5,555 nt of DNA from positions 1 through 5,555 of the forward strand of contig CAMLDG010000038.1 in NCBI GenBank assembly GCA_946478655.1, written 5' to 3'. This document shows positions 4,095-5,555 of this stretch, piece after piece; the first letter of the stretch is position 1; each line of letters starts with the position of its first letter. The notes under the pieces were generated by a model. That model made no database searches. It was not told where the DNA came from and was given only the letters and a program-made list of their open reading frames with translations. The position numbers and the translations under genes are program-made. The stretch is from an uncultured Nitrosotalea sp. (GTDB lineage Archaea; Thermoproteota; Nitrososphaeria; Nitrososphaerales; Nitrosopumilaceae).

Positions 4095-4700
4095 CGGAAT
4101 CAGATTTGAAGGTATAACAAGTTTGCAAGAGTCACTAGGCATGCTCAGTACGATACCTTCTTTTCCATATTCAAGAAGGATTTTTTTACTATTTTTTGTT
4201 TCAACTAGGCGTTTTCCCGTAGGTGACAAGATCCAGCCTTCCTCTTTTTTGTATCTGACCATACTTGTAACAACAAGATATGATTTGGTCATCCTTGTTA
4301 TGCTTGCAAGCAACATCATGATAGACATGACAGTCTTGCCAAGGTTCTTTTTTTGATTCAAGATATTGTAGAGTCCATTTAGTGAATCCACAACAACTAT
4401 GGTTTGAGATAGACTTGCCTTTACTAGGATCTCTTTTATCATCTGATACAAGGTATCACTAGTCGGTTGGAAGAGTGTTACATTTTTTTCAGCAGCAAGT
4501 ATCCCTGAAACCACGTACCCGCTATATAGCAAGTCAAGATCCAAGTACAAGACTTCAAGTTTTGTATCTTGGACTAGTTTTGAGATAAATCCAGCTTTTA
4601 GAAATGGATCAGGATAAAACACAGAATTGATTAGATTTTGCTCCAACATTGTTTGCAAATTTAATTTTGGTTGGGTATCATCGCTAGGATTTTTAAACAA
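4086..4700 (-). CDS. RecA/KaiC-fold-like protein without a Walker A motif
   Basis: Function is not recognised. The strand-helix order resembles RecA-family ATPases such as KaiC, RadB or Rad55-like proteins. A first strand NSVFYPDPFLKAGFISKLV (25-43) sits where 'GPPGSGKT' would be. A second strand is VLYLDLDLLYSGY (50-62). A Walker B-like strand TIVVVDSLNGLYN (100-112) carries D105, and a following strand is SYLVVTSMV (140-148). A polar segment GWILSPTGKRLVE and beta strands to the end complete the 204 residues. The GxxxxGK[ST] loop is replaced by PDPFLKAG, so ATP binding is doubtful; the protein may be a regulatory or structural partner of an active RecA-like ATPase. No membrane segment is seen. 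The start is TTG at 4700, the first start codon after an in-frame stop; a TATA box about 25 nt upstream fits a leaderless mRNA. The ATG at codon 18 is a less likely alternative. It is convergent with parvulin and divergent from the aminotransferase. Confidence 0.8.
   Translation of the reverse strand: MFKNPSDDTQPKLNLQTMLEQNLINSVFYPDPFLKAGFISKLVQDTKLEVLYLDLDLLYSGYVVSGILAAEKNVTLFQPTSDTLYQMIKEILVKASLSQTIVVVDSLNGLYNILNQKKNLGKTVMSIMMLLASITRMTKSYLVVTSMVRYKKEEGWILSPTGKRLVETKNSKKILLEYGKEGIVLSMPSDSCKLVIPSNLIPLV
4181..4197 (+). terminator. possible oligo-T terminator of the parvulin transcript
   Basis: The plus strand has T7 (4181-4187) and T6 (4192-4197) separated by ACTA, about 90 nt beyond the parvulin stop. 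Such tracts terminate archaeal transcription. They lie within the convergent gene, where they encode its Lys-rich segment on the other strand, so they may also reflect coding alone. Confidence 0.35.
4690..4698 (+). promoter_or_regulatory. possible TATA box of the aminotransferase gene
   Basis: TTTTTAAAC on the plus strand lies 33-41 nt before the ATG at 4731, predicting a start near 4720 and a leader of about 10 nt. It overlaps the first codons of the divergent RecA-like gene. AGGT at 4715-4718 is a poor ribosome site because it is 12 nt from the ATG. Confidence is low. Confidence 0.35.
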
Positions 4701-4720
4701 TGCAAAAGACTAGTAGGTTG

Positions 4721-4730
4721 TAATATAATA
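4721..4730 (-). promoter_or_regulatory. TATA box of the RecA-like gene
   Basis: The minus strand reads TATTATATTA, centred about 25 nt before the TTG at 4700, the spacing of a leaderless archaeal promoter. It directly touches the ATG of the divergent aminotransferase at 4731. Confidence 0.55.
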
Positions 4731-5555
4731 ATGAATTTAGATTATTCCCAAGATTTTCCATACAAAGAAAGAATCTACCTAAACAATGCCTCCACTTCCA
4801 GGATGCCAAGGTCAAGCATAGCAGCAATGAATGATTTTCTTGTAAAGTACAACGAACTTGGTCCAGATTCAGAGGCCTCTGACAATTATGTGAGGGAGAG
4901 ACTTGCAAACCTACGAAAAGAAATTTCAGGGCTGATAAAATGCAGGCCTGAAGAGGTGGTACTGACCCAGAGTGTTACGGATGGAATAAACTTTGTAGCA
5001 AACGGATTGAAACTTGCTCCCAATTCCAATATTGTAATACGTGGCTCAAATCATGAGCATCCAGCAAATCACTATCCATGGGTCAGAGCCGGTCAAAGAG
5101 TCGAATTAAGAAATTTGCCAATAAATGAGACAGGTTATTTTGAACCAAATGTTTTTGCAGATACAATTGACAAAAACACAGGACTTGTTTCTCTAAGCCA
5201 TGCACTGTTTAACACTGGTGCAATAGTTCCTGTAGAAGAAATTGGCAAGATACTTTCAGAAAAAAATATACCATATTTTGTTGATGCAGCCCAGACTGTT
5301 GGCTGTATCAGTGATGTAGATGTAAACAAGATCAATTGTAATTTCATGTCCTTTAACGGCTCCAAGTGGTTGTGTGGTCCAATGGGGATGGGCATCTTTT
5401 ATTGCAGAAAAGATTCAAGCGAGCTAATTGAGCCACTCCAGATTGGTGGAGAGTCTGCCATATTTCATGAAGACAAGATTGCACACAAAGAAATGCCTGC
5501 TAGGTTTCAAGCAGGTTTTCGAAACTGGTCAGGTGCAGCAGGCCTTGAGGCATCA
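4731..5555 (+). CDS. class V aminotransferase, cysteine desulfurase-like (cut by window edge)
   Basis: This is a PLP enzyme of fold type I; the closest match by motif is the SufS/CsdA and CefD-like group, which release sulfur from cysteine or act on related amino acids. The visible 275 residues show YLNNAST (16-22, N-terminal substrate loop), LTQSVTDGIN (78-87, phosphate binding), E109-H110-P-A-N113 (as EHHAN of SufS, with the His that stacks on PLP), SLSHALFNTGAIVPVEEI (154-171), FVDAAQTVG (183-191, with D185 contacting the pyridine nitrogen), and FNGSKWLCGPMGMGIFY (208-224) with K212 as the Schiff-base lysine. The residue before K212 is Ser, where most desulfurases have His. The catalytic Cys loop and C terminus lie past the right edge, so desulfurase activity cannot be confirmed. 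The start is the only in-frame ATG near the N terminus. It is divergent from the RecA-like gene across 30 nt. Confidence 0.92.
   Translation, partial: MNLDYSQDFPYKERIYLNNASTSRMPRSSIAAMNDFLVKYNELGPDSEASDNYVRERLANLRKEISGLIKCRPEEVVLTQSVTDGINFVANGLKLAPNSNIVIRGSNHEHPANHYPWVRAGQRVELRNLPINETGYFEPNVFADTIDKNTGLVSLSHALFNTGAIVPVEEIGKILSEKNIPYFVDAAQTVGCISDVDVNKINCNFMSFNGSKWLCGPMGMGIFYCRKDSSELIEPLQIGGESAIFHEDKIAHKEMPARFQAGFRNWSGAAGLEAS

Noticed and set aside
4338..4340. GKT at residues 121-123 of the RecA-like protein as a Walker A remnant
   Set aside because: It follows the Walker B-like strand, lies in a loop before a helix, and lacks the preceding Gly spacing, so it is in the wrong place for a P-loop.
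4693..5395. Two minus-strand open frames (4693-4908 and 5135-5395)
   Set aside because: Both are antisense to the class V aminotransferase, which has intact PLP motifs in the plus strand.
1..5555. Search by eye for CRISPR repeats, tRNA, rRNA, insertion sequences, phage or defence genes
   Set aside because: None seen; the window is packed with housekeeping genes and shows no regularly spaced repeats or mobile-element signatures.

Overview
The window looks like an AT-rich stretch of a Nitrososphaerota (Thaumarchaeota) chromosome, most like the marine and soil group I.1a ammonia oxidisers. This rests on the gene content: an archaeal PCNA, an archaeal RNA polymerase subunit L, transcription factor S, a small stand-alone parvulin, and a ferredoxin of the 'CISDGACIGVCP' type. 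The promoters also look archaeal. Several genes have a TATA-like box about 20-30 nt before the start codon and no Shine-Dalgarno site, as expected for leaderless mRNAs. Assignment below phylum is inference from memory of family sequences; no search was run.

Layout. (1) Positions 1-2000, minus strand: a compact cluster transcribed rpoL -> tfs -> pcn -> aspartate kinase. The aspartate kinase is cut by the left edge. The gaps are 0, about 35 and 36 nt, so an operon is likely, starting at a TATA box near 2030. It joins an RNA polymerase assembly subunit, the transcript-cleavage factor and the replication clamp. (2) Positions 2047-2767, plus strand: a 180-residue protein of unknown function and a 48-residue protein. 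(3) Positions 2770-3264, minus strand: a DUSP23-like protein phosphatase that nearly touches the 48-residue gene end to end. (4) Positions 3349-3648, minus strand: a two-cluster ferredoxin, followed by a T-rich terminator. (5) Positions 3819-4094, plus strand: a parvulin-type prolyl isomerase, divergent from the ferredoxin across a 170-nt control region with repeats. (6) Positions 4086-4700, minus strand: a RecA/KaiC-fold-like protein with a Walker B-like strand but no Walker A motif. It overlaps the parvulin gene tail-to-tail by 9 nt. (7) Positions 4731-5555, plus strand: a class V aminotransferase (cysteine desulfurase-like), cut by the right edge and divergent from gene 6 across only 30 nt.

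Coding density is very high and no gene-free stretch exceeds 300 nt; the longest is 3649-3818. I see no rRNA, tRNA, CRISPR, insertion sequence or phage gene. Non-ATG starts are frequent: TTG is the best or only choice for the aspartate kinase, PCNA, the 180-residue protein and the RecA-like protein.

This is mostly core housekeeping sequence. I found no convincing new multi-gene system. The items most worth a second look are the RecA-like protein without a P-loop, the phosphatase with an altered catalytic loop, the uncharacterised 180- and 48-residue pair, and the repeat-bearing promoter regions.
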